Assembly (NCBI GenBank): GCA_947172415.1
Contig: OX359190.1
Coordinates: 3,596,001 to 3,660,000 of the forward strand
Direction of reading: 5' to 3'
DNA length: 64,000 bases
From: Chondrosia reniformis
Taxonomy: Eukaryota; Porifera; Demospongiae; Chondrillida; Chondrillidae
In this document: piece by piece, positions 27,101-32,399 of the stretch
Numbering within the stretch: the stretch's first letter is position 1
Layout of the letters: every line of letters begins with the position of its first letter
Program-made: the position numbers and the translations under genes
Notes under the pieces: model-generated
What the model saw: the letters and a program-made list of their open reading frames with translations, nothing else
Database searches by the model: none
What the model was told of the DNA's origin: nothing

Positions 27101-27359
27101 CCTAGCCGTCGATCCAGCTTTTTTCTCTTTTTAGAACAGATATTTCATTGTAAAAGAATAATAATATGTTCATTCTCTAAGGAAAACACCCTCAATTAAT
27201 CCATATAATAGTCAATTGCTGTGTACCCCAACTAACAATCTGCACTCGTTATACTTGAAACATTTCTGCTAATGTATCAGAATTAATAAACTCATATTTA
27301 GGCTCACCTAAAAGTTTGTTGTAGTGAATGTCAATAGGAAGCTCGGATACTTTCGCCAT
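6140..27359 (-). CDS. CDK5RAP3: CDK5RAP3 (C53/LZAP), eleven exons, C-terminal end outside window
   Basis: CDK5RAP3 binds UFL1/DDRGK1 and guides UFMylation and ER-phagy. Minus-strand exons: 27359-27308, 25318-25187, 24836-24733, 22808-22760, 22121-22033, 21923-21834, 8553-8420, 7834-7741, 7284-7044, 6947-6799, 6276-6140. All have AG/GT borders and matching phases, giving 423 codons plus 2 nt. Family landmarks in order are LPIDIHYNKLL, DWLIDRRHCDLKW, KNIFGQYSSQRIKDW, RNVNFEIPALKRQIAK, TSVYEWKTGQKP, an IDWGDI motif at 7207-7224 (the UFM1/ATG8-binding type), and LTLLEATSTKDSFLDDM. Human CDK5RAP3 is about 506 residues, so roughly 85-95 C-terminal residues are absent. The next exon (phase 2 junction at 6140) probably lies left of the gypsy/Helitron block. 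Intron 6 (13,280 bp) contains four other genes. The ATG choice matches the conserved N-terminus. Confidence 0.93.
6277..6798 (-). other. CDK5RAP3 intron 10, no other feature
   Basis: AT-rich intron between the exons ending at 6799 and starting at 6276. The donor is GTTAGG, weaker than usual, and the acceptor is TTTTAG. No gene or repeat recognised. Confidence 0.6.
7285..7740 (-). other. CDK5RAP3 intron 8, no other feature
   Basis: Intron with donor GTCTGG (after 7741) and acceptor GAATAG (before 7284). Nothing else recognised. Confidence 0.6.
7965..8085. repeat. Short inverted-repeat element with Penelope-type tail
   Basis: Arms at 7965-7994 and 8008-8040 are imperfect inverted repeats. The right arm is followed by ggataggtttgacacagtt and then gaaatccgtattctatta. 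The same tail, in slightly different form, follows the right arm of the Penelope-type insertion ending at 34268 and the element ending near 19545. This looks like a small member of that family inside CDK5RAP3 intron 7. Confidence 0.55.
8585..8930. repeat. Minisatellite based on a GGGACTAATATACCAGATA-type unit, split by an inserted MITE
   Basis: Units resembling agggactaatataccagata, with spacers such as atgagtggtat, recur on both sides of the foldback element at 8671-8817. The array lies at the upstream edge of CDK5RAP3 intron 6, just beyond exon 7. Confidence 0.7.
8671..8817. mobile_element. 147-bp foldback MITE with about 65-bp inverted arms
   Basis: The left arm starts ccccgttgccgcggcaacc and the right arm ends with its near-perfect reverse complement (ggttgccccggcaacgggg). 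The complementarity runs on through the ttcataaccgggatataaca segment, leaving a short central loop. TATA flanks both ends (possible TA-type duplication). The element sits within the minisatellite, so it inserted after the array formed. No coding capacity. Confidence 0.8.
8931..9757. other. AT-rich part of CDK5RAP3 intron 6
   Basis: Very AT-rich intronic sequence with several TATATA-type runs. No gene, repeat family or RNA recognised. Confidence 0.5.
9758..9785 (-). ncRNA. Hammerhead-ribozyme-like core (Penelope-type)
   Basis: Read on the minus strand this is CTGATGA, a self-complementary AGGTCC-GA-GGACC stem, then GAAAC and GTC. That is the order and sequence of the hammerhead catalytic core with a short stem II. 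Hammerheads of this kind are known from Penelope-like retroelements. Stems I and III cannot be settled by eye, so cleavage activity is unproven. Related cores with CTGAAGA instead of CTGATGA occur at 18215-18242 and 33799-33830. Confidence 0.5.
9786..11061. other. Intron 6 spacer upstream of first Cys-rich gene
   Basis: No gene recognised. A weak open frame at 10036-10335 has no similarity I know. A TATG microsatellite-like stretch lies at about 11000-11025, just upstream of the next gene. Confidence 0.45.
11062..11781 (+). CDS. Cys-rich secreted or membrane-anchored protein, 239 aa, intronless
   Basis: I chose the ATG at 11062 because it is followed by a basic stretch and a long hydrophobic segment (ISWLLLTVTVITIISF, about residues 20-35), a signal peptide or anchor. 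A weaker ATG lies upstream in the same frame. The middle region (about 70-125) is Cys-dense and ends in CCC-type clusters (ALCCC). Then comes the module shared with the neighbouring genes: CPNCTRPVCP, then DPCKYEKC, then HPEANCTATRCGECMASF. Several N-glycosylation sequons (NGT, NCT, NFT, NVT) are present. The tail is Ser/Thr/Pro-rich. It lies inside CDK5RAP3 intron 6 on the opposite strand. The family is not identified. An extracellular matrix or defence role is only a guess. Confidence 0.8.
   Translation: MSIGMKKAMATDRVGSNKVIISWLLLTVTVITIISFTPLPVTTASRYPEYVVFGVSQKEYSRSQRHCDEMNGTFTGELCHGHHRHEAKCTIGGTVCARRYSNRRMSALCCCINGKNGACCDDKAVCPNCTRPVCPDYYDPCKYEKCFRHPEANCTATRCGECMASFSILQNFTDTDNVTRLVGVDVTGICHIPIPVSRERPTLSGCPDEEMEPDEPDASPNATSTVSGSISPTPSVTVA
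11782..11976. other. Spacer between two Cys-rich genes
   Basis: AT-rich 3' flank of the 11062-11781 gene. No feature recognised. Confidence 0.5.
11977..12323 (+). repeat. Tandemly duplicated upstream segment of the 12333 gene
   Basis: Two copies (about 11977-12142 and 12147-12323) share the blocks aaaggtttttg, tgtaatcacaaagt, gattatacagtacaa, gggtttggtgtgga, tgatgaatagctatgaat and acaattaacagc. Both end in caaaagggcactagaa. The second copy ends about 10 bp before the ATG at 12333, so it probably contains that gene's promoter and 5' UTR. The first would be a displaced duplicate. Confidence 0.8.
12333..13349 (+). CDS. Cys-rich precursor protein, 338 aa, with furin-type site, intronless
   Basis: It begins MKQALQITIAF with a hydrophobic segment to about residue 27 (signal peptide or type II anchor). 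A long Cys-free, acidic, helical region follows (30-140). Next is a dibasic SPRVRRQAL (about 140-148) that fits a furin-type RxxR cleavage, then a Cys cluster ending CMFKAICC. A Thr/Pro-rich linker (200-225) with many TTxP repeats leads to the shared module: CPNCTRPICP, then CPSLPEAKCVDNYCTECRGDF. The tail is acidic and Gly/Ser-rich. The prodomain-plus-mature layout suggests processing during secretion. It lies inside CDK5RAP3 intron 6. The function is unknown. Confidence 0.82.
   Translation: MKQALQITIAFVTIASLLLTVAVVVNFSGNQWKEFTEIKKANIQLSHSVSEKYPNHTLGGLTEEELKLVQRITKGPMGEKEIQMMQDIFDITFTSEEMENIKDISLIPLMDSEHALLNDMFDKGMTVDQMIISLKVPGSPRVRRQALPLYKRLNLGKQVCDILKGHTSGVCYSGRCRGSICMFKAICCTLNRGTASPPTTDDATTVNTEQPTTRPTTEPPTECPPENVCPNCTRPICPGCAQNLCPEGVVPCEYDADRCPSLPEAKCVDNYCTECRGDFYCEDMLVNRYCFYNDRDIPGPILQACRGEEYAGSGSGNSASLRFHNSDNYENEQDSAND
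13350..13820. other. Convergent 3' spacer between Cys-rich genes
   Basis: Short AT-rich region between the plus-strand gene ending at 13349 and the minus-strand gene ending at 13821. An aataaagg polyadenylation-type signal is seen at about 13678. No other feature. Confidence 0.5.
13821..16514 (-). CDS. Large Cys-rich secreted protein, 897 aa, with three 255-aa tandem repeats
   Basis: The ATG at 16514-16512 is followed by a clean signal peptide (MNKAFLVLISFLPLTADA). From about residue 28 the protein is three near-identical 255-residue units. Each has the shared module (CPNCTLPFNC, NPCT, CPALPEAECRTNYCEGC), a Ser/Thr/Pro linker, and a second module (DPCERAFCPKYPNAVC, HVRRGRQEV). A region with CYSPECQS and NGGVCENHYGW and an NCPECPGES-CCC cluster complete the unit. 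A fourth partial unit ends the protein (CPNVRRAECESNRCGGC). The DNA period is 765 bp. The gene is intronless and lies inside CDK5RAP3 intron 6, in the same orientation. Repeat number could differ between alleles or be mis-assembled. The function is unknown; the architecture resembles matrix or adhesion proteins. Confidence 0.88.
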   Translation of the reverse strand: MNKAFLVLISFLPLTADAIECDNPAAICPNCTLPFNCFVNPCTVVKCPALPEAECRTNYCEGCSAHFFIGDKEVTDHCSDLPNPSVPTTNLPQSLSNLPSQTKTSSSSSFELTYDTLHPSTTFDVFSPSITPSPSCYPILPSPFSYDPCERAFCPKYPNAVCIPEGHNATFHVRRGRQEVTNECFDLPNSCKRYIKRRNPCYSPECQSSHNGQTRCQRNGGVCENHYGWVVCNPNPLCHGGKDLQVPCVHGPNCPECPGESTCVFDHINDVATCCCNDPLATCPNCTLPFNCSINPCTFVKCPALPEAECRTNFCEGCLALFFIGDKEVTDHCSDLPNPSVPTTDLPLSLSNLPFQTETSSSSSFELTYDTLHPSIIFDVSSPSITPSPSCYPILPSPFSYDPCERAFCPRYPDAVCIPEGHTATFHVRRGRQEVTNECFDLPNSCKRYIKRRNPCYSPECQSSRNGQTRCQRNGGVCENHYGWVVCNPNPLCQGGKDLQVPCVHGPNCPECPGESICTFDHINDVATCCCNDPLATCPNCTLPFNCSINPCTFVKCPALPEAECRTNFCEGCLALFFIGDKEVTDHCSDLPNPSVPTIDLPLSLSNLPFQTETSSSSSFELTYDTLHPSITFDVSSPSITPSPSCYPILPSPFSYDPCERAFCPRYPDAVCIPEGHTATFHVRRGRQEVTNECFDLPNSCKRYIKRRNPCYSPECQSFRNGQTRCQRNGGVCENHNGWVVCNPNPLCHGGKDLQVPCVHGPNCPECPGESTCTFDHINDVATCCCNDPLATCPNCVYPSVCTVDPCRVARCPNVRRAECESNRCGGCTARFFTGRGENRVEVTDRCYESCEDELCYDDLCKPKKGTGRYLSTCFRRGGSCRERNGWIICVSEEFHF
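14166..16460 (-). repeat. Three tandem 765-bp coding repeats
   Basis: Identical landmarks recur exactly 765 bp apart, for example the ccatccattatgattctcgc-type block at about 14304, 15069 and 15834. Differences between units are scattered single bases, and the frame is kept throughout. This points to recent unequal crossing-over or ongoing gene conversion. Confidence 0.9.
16562..16585. promoter_or_regulatory. Short inverted repeat upstream of the 897-aa gene
   Basis: caatctccta - tgag - taggagattg is a perfect 10-bp inverted repeat about 50 bp upstream of the ATG. It could be a protein-binding palindrome or a 5' UTR hairpin. The position is all that suggests a regulatory role. Confidence 0.3.
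16586..18190. other. Intron 6 spacer, no gene recognised
   Basis: AT-rich sequence upstream of the 897-aa gene. At 17640-17950 there are short open frames on both strands without recognisable motifs, possibly old mobile DNA. Confidence 0.4.
18195..18262 (-). mobile_element. Penelope-type remnant with hammerhead-like core
   Basis: On the minus strand 18242-18215 reads CTGAAGA, a GGTCTACGGACC stem, GAAAC, GTC. It is followed by an AT-rich hairpin (aaataattcaattatttta). It matches the intact-looking core at 9758-9785 except that U of CUGAUGA is A. No coding fragment adjoins it. Confidence 0.45.
18263..19390. other. Intron 6 spacer, no gene recognised
   Basis: AT-rich DNA. A short open frame at 18318-18512 has no known motif. 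Nothing else supported. Confidence 0.4.
19391..19545. repeat. Degenerate short Penelope-type element
   Basis: It contains the imperfect arms gatggtctatctctagc and ctatagttgaaccatctc. In the middle lies a decayed hammerhead-like core (19449-19482: gacccc/ggggtc stem beside CTAAAGAAG on the minus strand). It ends in the family tail agataagtttggtgcagtt and then gaaatcc. The order matches the better-preserved element at 33734-34268. Confidence 0.5.
19721..20947 (-). CDS. Cys-rich secreted protein, 408 aa, four repeated modules, intronless
   Basis: The ATG at 20947-20945 starts a signal peptide (MKGVGRFCSIVSLLLAEFLV, cleavage likely near LSFG). Two Cys modules then alternate. Module A reads DPCKVVKCPAYPEAECFVDY, then CQGCEAQFF, followed by a conserved NVTSNCY-type strand. 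Module B reads CxxxGGxxxxxxC, then CPENSYCD, then CCC. The four A modules start near residues 46, 150, 234 and 330. Module B resembles lustrin-type or WAP-like Cys repeats, but that is a resemblance only. The last 40 residues are Arg-rich. It is in the same orientation as the host gene CDK5RAP3, inside its intron 6. It is a paralogue of the other three Cys-rich genes by shared module A. Confidence 0.87.
   Translation of the reverse strand: MKGVGRFCSIVSLLLAEFLVLSFGQNCQDREATCSGCTRPAQCFIDPCKVVKCPAYPEAECFVDYCQGCEAQFFDKFDGNVTSNCYNFQACSRKGGSDMSVECGRYNKDICPENSYCDIDPLGRFATCCCDTKVAPCPGCSPPSRCSADPCDGAVCGNFPTAVCRPSQCGECKAQFFYREMDVTDQCSKEYGPCERYGGVSLNISCKFENESCPAGAYCDNNFGECCCPQGECGVDPCTFRSCPTYPGATCRQTCGSCDAHFYDEFGNDVTNGCYDFTPCKKYGGRRLNTRCQNDPERCPENSYCDLLEGGYEYFSFCCCDDSVCSSEVCSEASCPAFPSAFCLADGCDSCKAKFFHDGIEVTSLCCNGEDFEFRNSICYERSCLRNECRRCRNIHRNRVLFRECVRR
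20948..21833. other. Upstream region of the 408-aa gene, end of intron 6
   Basis: AT-rich DNA with no recognised gene. The intron 6 donor of CDK5RAP3 (GTTTGC) is at 21833. Confidence 0.5.
22809..24350. other. CDK5RAP3 intron 3, left part
   Basis: No gene recognised. Short segments near 23240-23290 and 23900-23960 share cctgtatcttcatccaaagc-like text, suggesting an old interspersed repeat. A gtgttgggtggtatatcgg string near 24213 resembles hAT transposon ends, but no partner was found. Confidence 0.4.
24351..24540. repeat. 190-bp inverted-repeat element in CDK5RAP3 intron 3
   Basis: The left arm tactgctcgtggtttcttca (24351) pairs with the right arm ending tgaagaaaccacaaccagta (24540). The match continues to a tagtgctagt/actagcacta pair, about 46 bp per arm. 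It is a MITE-like foldback without coding sequence. Confidence 0.6.
25319..26250. other. CDK5RAP3 intron 1, left part
   Basis: AT-rich to 25900, then less AT-rich sequence near 25980-26250 that may be old retroelement DNA. No coding match recognised. Confidence 0.4.
26251..26642. repeat. 29-bp minisatellite, about 13 copies
   Basis: The unit cagcctgcctagtggaaagg followed by ccccgtcac is repeated head to tail with few differences (tag/taa, ccccg/ccctg/ccacg). It is GC-rich compared with the surrounding intron. It is not a CRISPR array, as there are no spacers. Confidence 0.9.
26652..26870 (+). pseudogene. Fragment of a retroelement polyprotein C-terminus
   Basis: The translation has LNRWNLRKDPSCDLCG and then AKHILINDC. 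This resembles the CxxC-x(n)-HxxxxC zinc segment downstream of the RT in non-LTR elements. It is short, has no flanking domains, and sits directly after the minisatellite. Assignment is tentative. Confidence 0.45.
26871..27307. other. CDK5RAP3 intron 1, promoter-proximal part, with decayed hammerhead-like text
   Basis: At 27010-27036 the plus strand reads actgaagaagaccctaggtt and then ttcaaag. This is the same CTGAAGA-stem-GNAAAG pattern as the Penelope-type cores but with a broken stem. Otherwise AT-rich with no gene. Confidence 0.35.
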
Positions 27360-27533
27360 TTTCAGTTCGAAGAATTAATCTTTGGCAAATGGCGGAGGAT
27401 CTGTAGTGTATATGATTTTTTCTGGTAAGCAACGACAAATTTAAAGCGAAGTTTATATTCGTGTTAAATTAACTATTTGTAGCTGGATTGTGCAATTCAA
27501 GTAGCTTACGCCTTCGCATTTCATCATTTCGTG
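27360..27533. promoter_or_regulatory. Divergent (bidirectional) promoter between CDK5RAP3 and the P450
   Basis: The two ATGs are 174 bp apart and point away from each other. The interval contains caaatggcggaggatctg (about 27384), a YY1-type AANATGGCGG match often found at TATA-less start sites. No TATA box is obvious. Shared promoter use is inferred from the spacing. Confidence 0.6.
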
Positions 27534-29102
27534 ATGTTGGTTTTGTTTTCAAAGAGAACGTTAGTACACCAAGCTTACAGTGTGTTCAAGTTGAGAAGTT
27601 ATCGATATCGTCTCCTTTCATCAATTCCGTCCCCTAAGCCAGTTATAGAAGCTCAACCGACTGTAAAGAAACCTAGGCCCTTCAATGAAATTCCACGCCA
27701 TCGTGGCCTTCCTGTATTCGGAAATTTTTTTGAATTTTTGAATAAAGAATATCGTTTGAAACCATGGTTGATTTGGAATAAGCGAGAAAGTCAGTATGGA
27801 AAGATATGGGTTGAGAAAATGCTACCAAATTTCCCCGCTGCCGTGTTTATAACCGATCCGAAAGATGTTGAGCAGATTTACAGAGCAGACGGAAAAATTC
27901 CTGTTAAAATGGATCTTCCGCCATGGGTTGACTCCCGTAAAGCCTTAAATCGTGAACCCGCCCTGAGTTTGTCATCAGGCGACAAGTGGCTCGCACAGCG
28001 ACAACCAATGTCCAAGTACCTCCTTACATTACCGAGTGTCAATAGGGTCTCCCCAGAATTTAATGATATTGCTCTGGAATTTTGTAGTTACCTAAGAGAG
28101 AATAGAGAGGCTAATAATCTTGTGAGTGATCTCATGAATCATACTGCAAAATGGTCTTTCGAAGGTGTCAATGTATTTGTTCTCAATCATCGCCTTGGTT
28201 TACTTGCTTCGGCTGAAATCCCACCTAATATGCAACAGATATTTGATGCTGTACGTAATTTCCTAGACCTCAGTTTTAAATTACTTCTAAATCCGCCTGT
28301 GTACAAAATCTATCCAACAAAGCAGTGGAAAGAATTCCTTAAAGACACTGATACTATCTTTACCCTAGCTGAAGCTATAATACATAAGAGGATTAAAGAA
28401 ATCAATGCCAATCCACCCTCCACCGAAGACCGTCCTGATTTTTTGACGTATATGATACAGTCAAGCAATCTGTCGGAAAAAATGGTTGTATCAAATGCTG
28501 TAGACCTAATACTAGCTGGCATAGATACCACATCAACCACCTTTACCTTCGCTTTAGCTCTTCTGGCAGAAAATCCAGAAATTCAGTCCAAGCTACGGGA
28601 GGATGTTAAAAGAGTTGTCGGGGATAGCAGAGACATATCTCCCAGTCATATTCATGACCTGCCACTCCTTAGGCACTGTATAAAGGAGACTATGAGGCTT
28701 TTCCCAATAGCAGCTAGCAACACACGTTTTCTCTCAGAGGATACAGTCCTGAGTGGATATGCAGTGCCTTCTGGTACACTTGTCATGATACCAATTTACC
28801 ACACCGGACATAAAGAAGAACTGGTCGAAGATGCTGAAGTGTTTAACCCATATAGGTGGAATCGTGAGACTGGTGTCATTAACAAGTTTACTTCATTGCC
28901 ATTTAGTTTTGGTGCCCGAATGTGTATTGGGAAAAGAGTAGCTGAGCTGGATATGCACACTACCTTGGCTCAGCTAATTAGACACTTTGTCATAAAACTA
29001 CCGACAAATGCATTCTCAAAAGTACAAGCTGTTCAAAGATTGTTTTTATGTCCTGAAAATTCAGTTGACTTGTTGTTTGAAGATGCAGTCTTGAGTAAAT
29101 AA
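27534..29102 (+). CDS. Mitochondrial-clan cytochrome P450 (CYP27/CYP11-like), 522 aa, intronless
   Basis: A haem-thiolate monooxygenase. I chose the ATG at 27534; the GTG just before it is not a plausible start. The N-terminus is Arg/Lys-rich without acidic residues and lacks a microsomal membrane anchor, as expected for a mitochondrial presequence. After it comes the Pro-rich hinge IPRHRGLPVFGNFFEF. The I-helix oxygen-binding motif is AGIDTTSTT (about residue 329), the K-helix is ETMR in CIKETMRLFP, the PERF-like segment is NPYRW, and the haem loop is FSFGARMCIG with the Cys ligand. Length is normal for the family. Electrons would come from adrenodoxin in mitochondria. The substrate cannot be told. 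It lies head to head with CDK5RAP3. No intron is unusual for animal P450s. Confidence 0.93.
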   Translation: MLVLFSKRTLVHQAYSVFKLRSYRYRLLSSIPSPKPVIEAQPTVKKPRPFNEIPRHRGLPVFGNFFEFLNKEYRLKPWLIWNKRESQYGKIWVEKMLPNFPAAVFITDPKDVEQIYRADGKIPVKMDLPPWVDSRKALNREPALSLSSGDKWLAQRQPMSKYLLTLPSVNRVSPEFNDIALEFCSYLRENREANNLVSDLMNHTAKWSFEGVNVFVLNHRLGLLASAEIPPNMQQIFDAVRNFLDLSFKLLLNPPVYKIYPTKQWKEFLKDTDTIFTLAEAIIHKRIKEINANPPSTEDRPDFLTYMIQSSNLSEKMVVSNAVDLILAGIDTTSTTFTFALALLAENPEIQSKLREDVKRVVGDSRDISPSHIHDLPLLRHCIKETMRLFPIAASNTRFLSEDTVLSGYAVPSGTLVMIPIYHTGHKEELVEDAEVFNPYRWNRETGVINKFTSLPFSFGARMCIGKRVAELDMHTTLAQLIRHFVIKLPTNAFSKVQAVQRLFLCPENSVDLLFEDAVLSK

Positions 29103-29694
29103 TTGGAAGATTTCAGGTTACAGATCTTGAATATATGAACTAATGACATTGTTACATAACTTGTATGGTGGAACAATATTATATTCTGCAGACCTTGGTA
29201 TTATGAGTGAAACAATGAAAATAAATTTAATTTGGCTATATAATATAGTATTAGTGTATTATATATCCTTTGTAATTATATAGCCTATACTGCAAGTTAT
29301 ATTCAAAATGCATGCTCTGACTCATGATCATATATTGGATATGTAGCTATACAATATTCAGAGTTCAATGGTGATGATATCAATGCTTTAAGATCACCTT
29401 TAGATCTTAAAAGTTCCCCTATTTTTAATATCAAGTTGAAATATTAAATTATGACTTTTAGTCACTGCACTGTATCGTGCATATAGACATGCAGCATCAC
29501 TTTATGCTAGAATTCTCTCTGTCTCACCTGACACACAAAGTGATGGGATGTATGCTGGATGTGTTGGATCATCGCTTTTCTGCATGCCCATTGTTAAAAT
29601 GAATAGAGCAAACTCTGTCTCCTGCTGAAGGCTGCCAGGGGGAACCATCGGAATTGATCCTAAGAACAGCATTGATCAGGAATATCAGGAAATC
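29103..29694. other. P450 3' flank, no gene recognised
   Basis: AT-rich 3' region. A short plus-strand open stretch near 29468-29630 (ALYRAYRHAASLYARIL) is not recognised and ends in a stop. Confidence 0.4.
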
Positions 29695-30283
29695 TTATTT
29701 AAACTGGGGAGGCCAATCGCCTGAGGCTACTACAAAGGTACCCAGTACAAAAACAACAATATGTACAATAAATAAATAATAAATAAATAAATAAAATAGA
29801 ATTGTCAATTCGGTTGTGTGCATATTGTTACATAATACAAATTGTCGCTCATGCATTAGAATAAAACGTTTACATAGTTCCATAAAATTGTTGAGGCTGA
29901 GGTTAGGTGTTGCACGAATGGCTGTAGGTAGGCTGCACCAGAGGGAAGCACCGGCAAAACTGAATGCCCTCTGTCCGAATGAAGACCTGACCAAGGGAAG
30001 ATTAAGTTGGGAAGTGAAAGAGGAACGAGTGTTATGGTGGCAAGAAACATAAGAGAAGAGCCGAGACAGATAAGGTGGAGCCTGGGAGGATAAGCTGCGA
30101 AACATACACTGAGCCATGTGAAGTTTTCTTCTCAAGGTGAAAGTCGTTAATCCAAGTTCTTGAAGAGCAGCAGTGGAAGAAGAGTCACGACGCCTATGAA
30201 GCACAATCTTGCAACCAAAGTTCAGCAGCGATTCCAAGCGGCGAGATTCATCTTGAGTACAGCCAGACCAGACGACGATCCAT
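29695..30283 (-). pseudogene. C-terminal fragment of a non-LTR retrotransposon polyprotein
   Basis: Minus-strand translation begins near 30283 with WIVVWSGCTQ, followed by RLESLLNFGCKIVLHRRRDS and LRRKLHMAQCMFRSL. It goes on with APPYLSRLF, YNTRSS-like HHNTRSSF, RSSFGQRAFSFAGASLWCSL and ATPNLSLNNF. This is the standard tail after the RT domain in CR1/L2-type non-LTR elements. The RT itself is absent, so the element is 5'-truncated, as is typical after incomplete reverse transcription. A TAAA-rich stretch lies at 29765-29795. Confidence 0.85.
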
Positions 30284-30734
30284 TGCTGTCAGCGAACTTG
30301 ATCGGATGGAAATTGATTAAAGTGCAGGCGGGAAACCTTCATATGGCGGTTGGTATATACAGTTGAAAACGCAACAAGACATTGGCATTCTAGCACTGTC
30401 TGGCCAGCAGAACAAGTCTCTTGTTGCCTACTACGAGCAAATTAGGTCACCGGAATTCCCATTTCCTAGGTAACGACGGAACTGGCAGGAGGTCTATATA
30501 TACTTGATATACTGTGTAACTATATATATCTTACATGTAATCTATATTGCTCTATGTAAAATTGAAGCGTGTGATCTCAATATAACAAATCTCTATGTTA
30601 AGTTTATATTAGCAGGAGTATATTATACAGTGCCGTGATTTTGTAATTCCTCCTCACCTCCCCCACCTCACCTCTGCATAACATGTATATACGTATGCAC
30701 GTGTGTGGCTAGCTACAACATCTCTTTGAATCCT
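30284..30734. other. Possible LTR/leader of second gypsy element
   Basis: AT-rich sequence directly in front of the gag of the next element. A ...atatacagtgccgtgatttt stretch near 30625 could be the LTR end and primer-binding site. No second LTR was found, so this remains open. Confidence 0.3.
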
Positions 30735-31731
30735 CGGTCGTACTTCAGGTTTAACCGGCCAGACGAATGGCCTAAATAGACTCAGCGTTTTGAACAATTC
30801 CATGTAGCTTCTGGTTTATTGAAAGAAAGCGAAGAATGGCAAGTTAACACTCTACTGTACTGCCTCGGAGAAGAAGTTGAGGACGTTCTCGTTTCGATAA
30901 ACATTACCGACGAAAACAGAAAGAAATATGGTGAAGTAATCGATCATTTAGACAATTTCTTCAAAGTATGAAAGAATGTTATATTCAAACACGCTCAATT
31001 TAATCGACGATCGCAGCGCGATGATGATTCGGCGGAACAATACATTATGAGTCTCTATGTAGACTGTCAGTATAGTGCTTTAAAGGAAGAAATGATCCGT
31101 AATAGGATTGTAGTTGGTATTCGGGATCCGAAAGACTACAAATGGATGCTGAATTAACTCTGGAAGAGGCCAAGACATTGGATAGACAGAGAGAAGCCAT
31201 GCATGAGCAACAGCAGGTTCTCAAAGGAGGAGATAAGGACACACAATCCACAATAGCCTTTGTAGGGAAAAGCCTCAGCAAAGGTGGGGGATTGGAAGAA
31301 AGTCATAAAACCAAAAGAAGCAGAATGCATGTAGGAGCAGAAAAGGAGACGTGGAAAGGGTTCCCATAAGCACTATAACTGCCCTGCAAGAGAAGGTACA
31401 TGCCACAAATGTGGCAAGGAAGGTCACTATAGTGCTTGCTACTTTACAAAACAGGTTACCGGAATGGTTGAAGAGCCTGATCCCCTAACAGTAGAAGATA
31501 CATGCCTTTTTCTTGATACTATTGCTGGAGAATAGTCAAAGAAATCATGGATGGCTAAAGTGCTAATAAATGGAAAGGAGCTGTTATTCAAATTGGACAC
31601 TGGAGCAGAAGTCGCAGCAATCTCGGAGACAGCTTACAATACCCCTAATGCCTTCACTTTTGCCAGGCCGCCCGTGGGAAAAGGTTGGAGCCGATTTATT
31701 TGATTTGAATGAGAAGAAATATAAGGTTCAT
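30735..31731 (+). pseudogene. Second Ty3/gypsy element: gag, zinc knuckle, protease, then integrase start
   Basis: The gag reads FNRPDEWPK, RFEQFHVASGLL, EEWQVNTLLYCLGEEVEDVL and MIRNRIVVGIRDP, with stops at several points. A CCHC knuckle CHKCGKEGHYSAC follows near 31399-31437. The retropepsin motif is KLDTGAEVAAIS near 31592. Immediately after, the sequence jumps to LPGRPWEKVGADLFDLNEKK (31650-31720), the start of an integrase core. RT and RNase H are therefore deleted. The element differs in sequence from the gypsy at the window start. It ends where Penelope-type sequence begins. Confidence 0.85.
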
Positions 31732-32012
31732 TCCTTGGTCCATGTTCATGCATGGTGTTGTCTTGATGAGCATGGATGGCTTCTTTAATTTTCCTTCTCA
31801 CCCTGTGTTGTTCTGTTTGGAGGAGAGTTGCATCCCAGTCTATGTCGTGTATATGTCTTCTGTACATGGACAGCAAGGGAGTTAGTTATTGCTGTTGGAT
31901 ATCCTGACAGCTCTCTTATGCTCACTCATTCTTTGGTTCAATGATTTTCCAGTTTCACCAATGTGTACTTCATCACATTGGCAAGGTATCTGATACATCA
32001 CACCTGGTTTGT
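31690..32012 (-). pseudogene. GIY-YIG endonuclease domain of a Penelope-like element
   Basis: Minus-strand reading from 32012: VMYQIPCQCDEVHIGETGKS, then RMSEHKRAV. This has the GIY-YIG signature (Y-I-C-x-C and hIGeTGks). Then, after a stop, AVHV and a frame change lead to HIHDIDWDATLLQTEQH and RRKIKEAIHAHQDNTMHEHG. This is the normal C-terminus of these proteins. RT is absent. The last part is repeated in inverted orientation at 32040-32165. Confidence 0.8.
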
Positions 32013-32039
32013 GAGGTGGTCATCGGTTGGTGTTTTACT

Positions 32040-32340
32040 TGATGTGCGGGATGCACAGAGAAGGAAAATCAAAGAAGCCATGCTCATCAAGACAACACCA
32101 TGCATGAACATGGACCAGGGAATGAACCTGGATGCCATATGGAATGACATTATTAATATTACGAATTAACACACTCCCAATCAACATTCACCCTATTCAC
32201 CCTAGCTATTTATTACCTTTCACTTTGATGCACACAACACACATCATCTCATGTCACACCTTCCCTATTTATACTGGTTTCTGTATCTCCTCATTATTGC
32301 TGATGAAGACTTCCGGGTCAAAGATCTTTACCAATTTTAA
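32040..32340 (+). pseudogene. Inverted Penelope-type C-terminus and 3' tail with hammerhead-like text
   Basis: The plus strand reads QRRKIKEAMLIK, MNMDQGMNLDAIWNDII and a TAA at 32167-32169, homologous to the minus-strand fragment next to it. About 130 bp after the stop is ctgatgaagacttccgggtc and then aaag (32300-32324). Its CTGATGA start and partial stem fit a decayed hammerhead. Inverted neighbouring copies are common for Penelope-like insertions. Confidence 0.7.
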
Positions 32341-32399
32341 CTGACCTTTTCTCCTTGATCACCTTGTGCCCTATTAGAACTAATACATATCCATAGGAA

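Noticed and set aside
29468-29630. Plus-strand stretch ALYRAYRHAASLYARIL
   Set aside because: No start, no splice sites in matching phase, and no recognisable family; it ends at a stop after about 55 codons.
29816-30052. Plus-strand 78-codon frame
   Set aside because: It is antisense to the non-LTR retrotransposon fragment, which has clear similarity on the minus strand.
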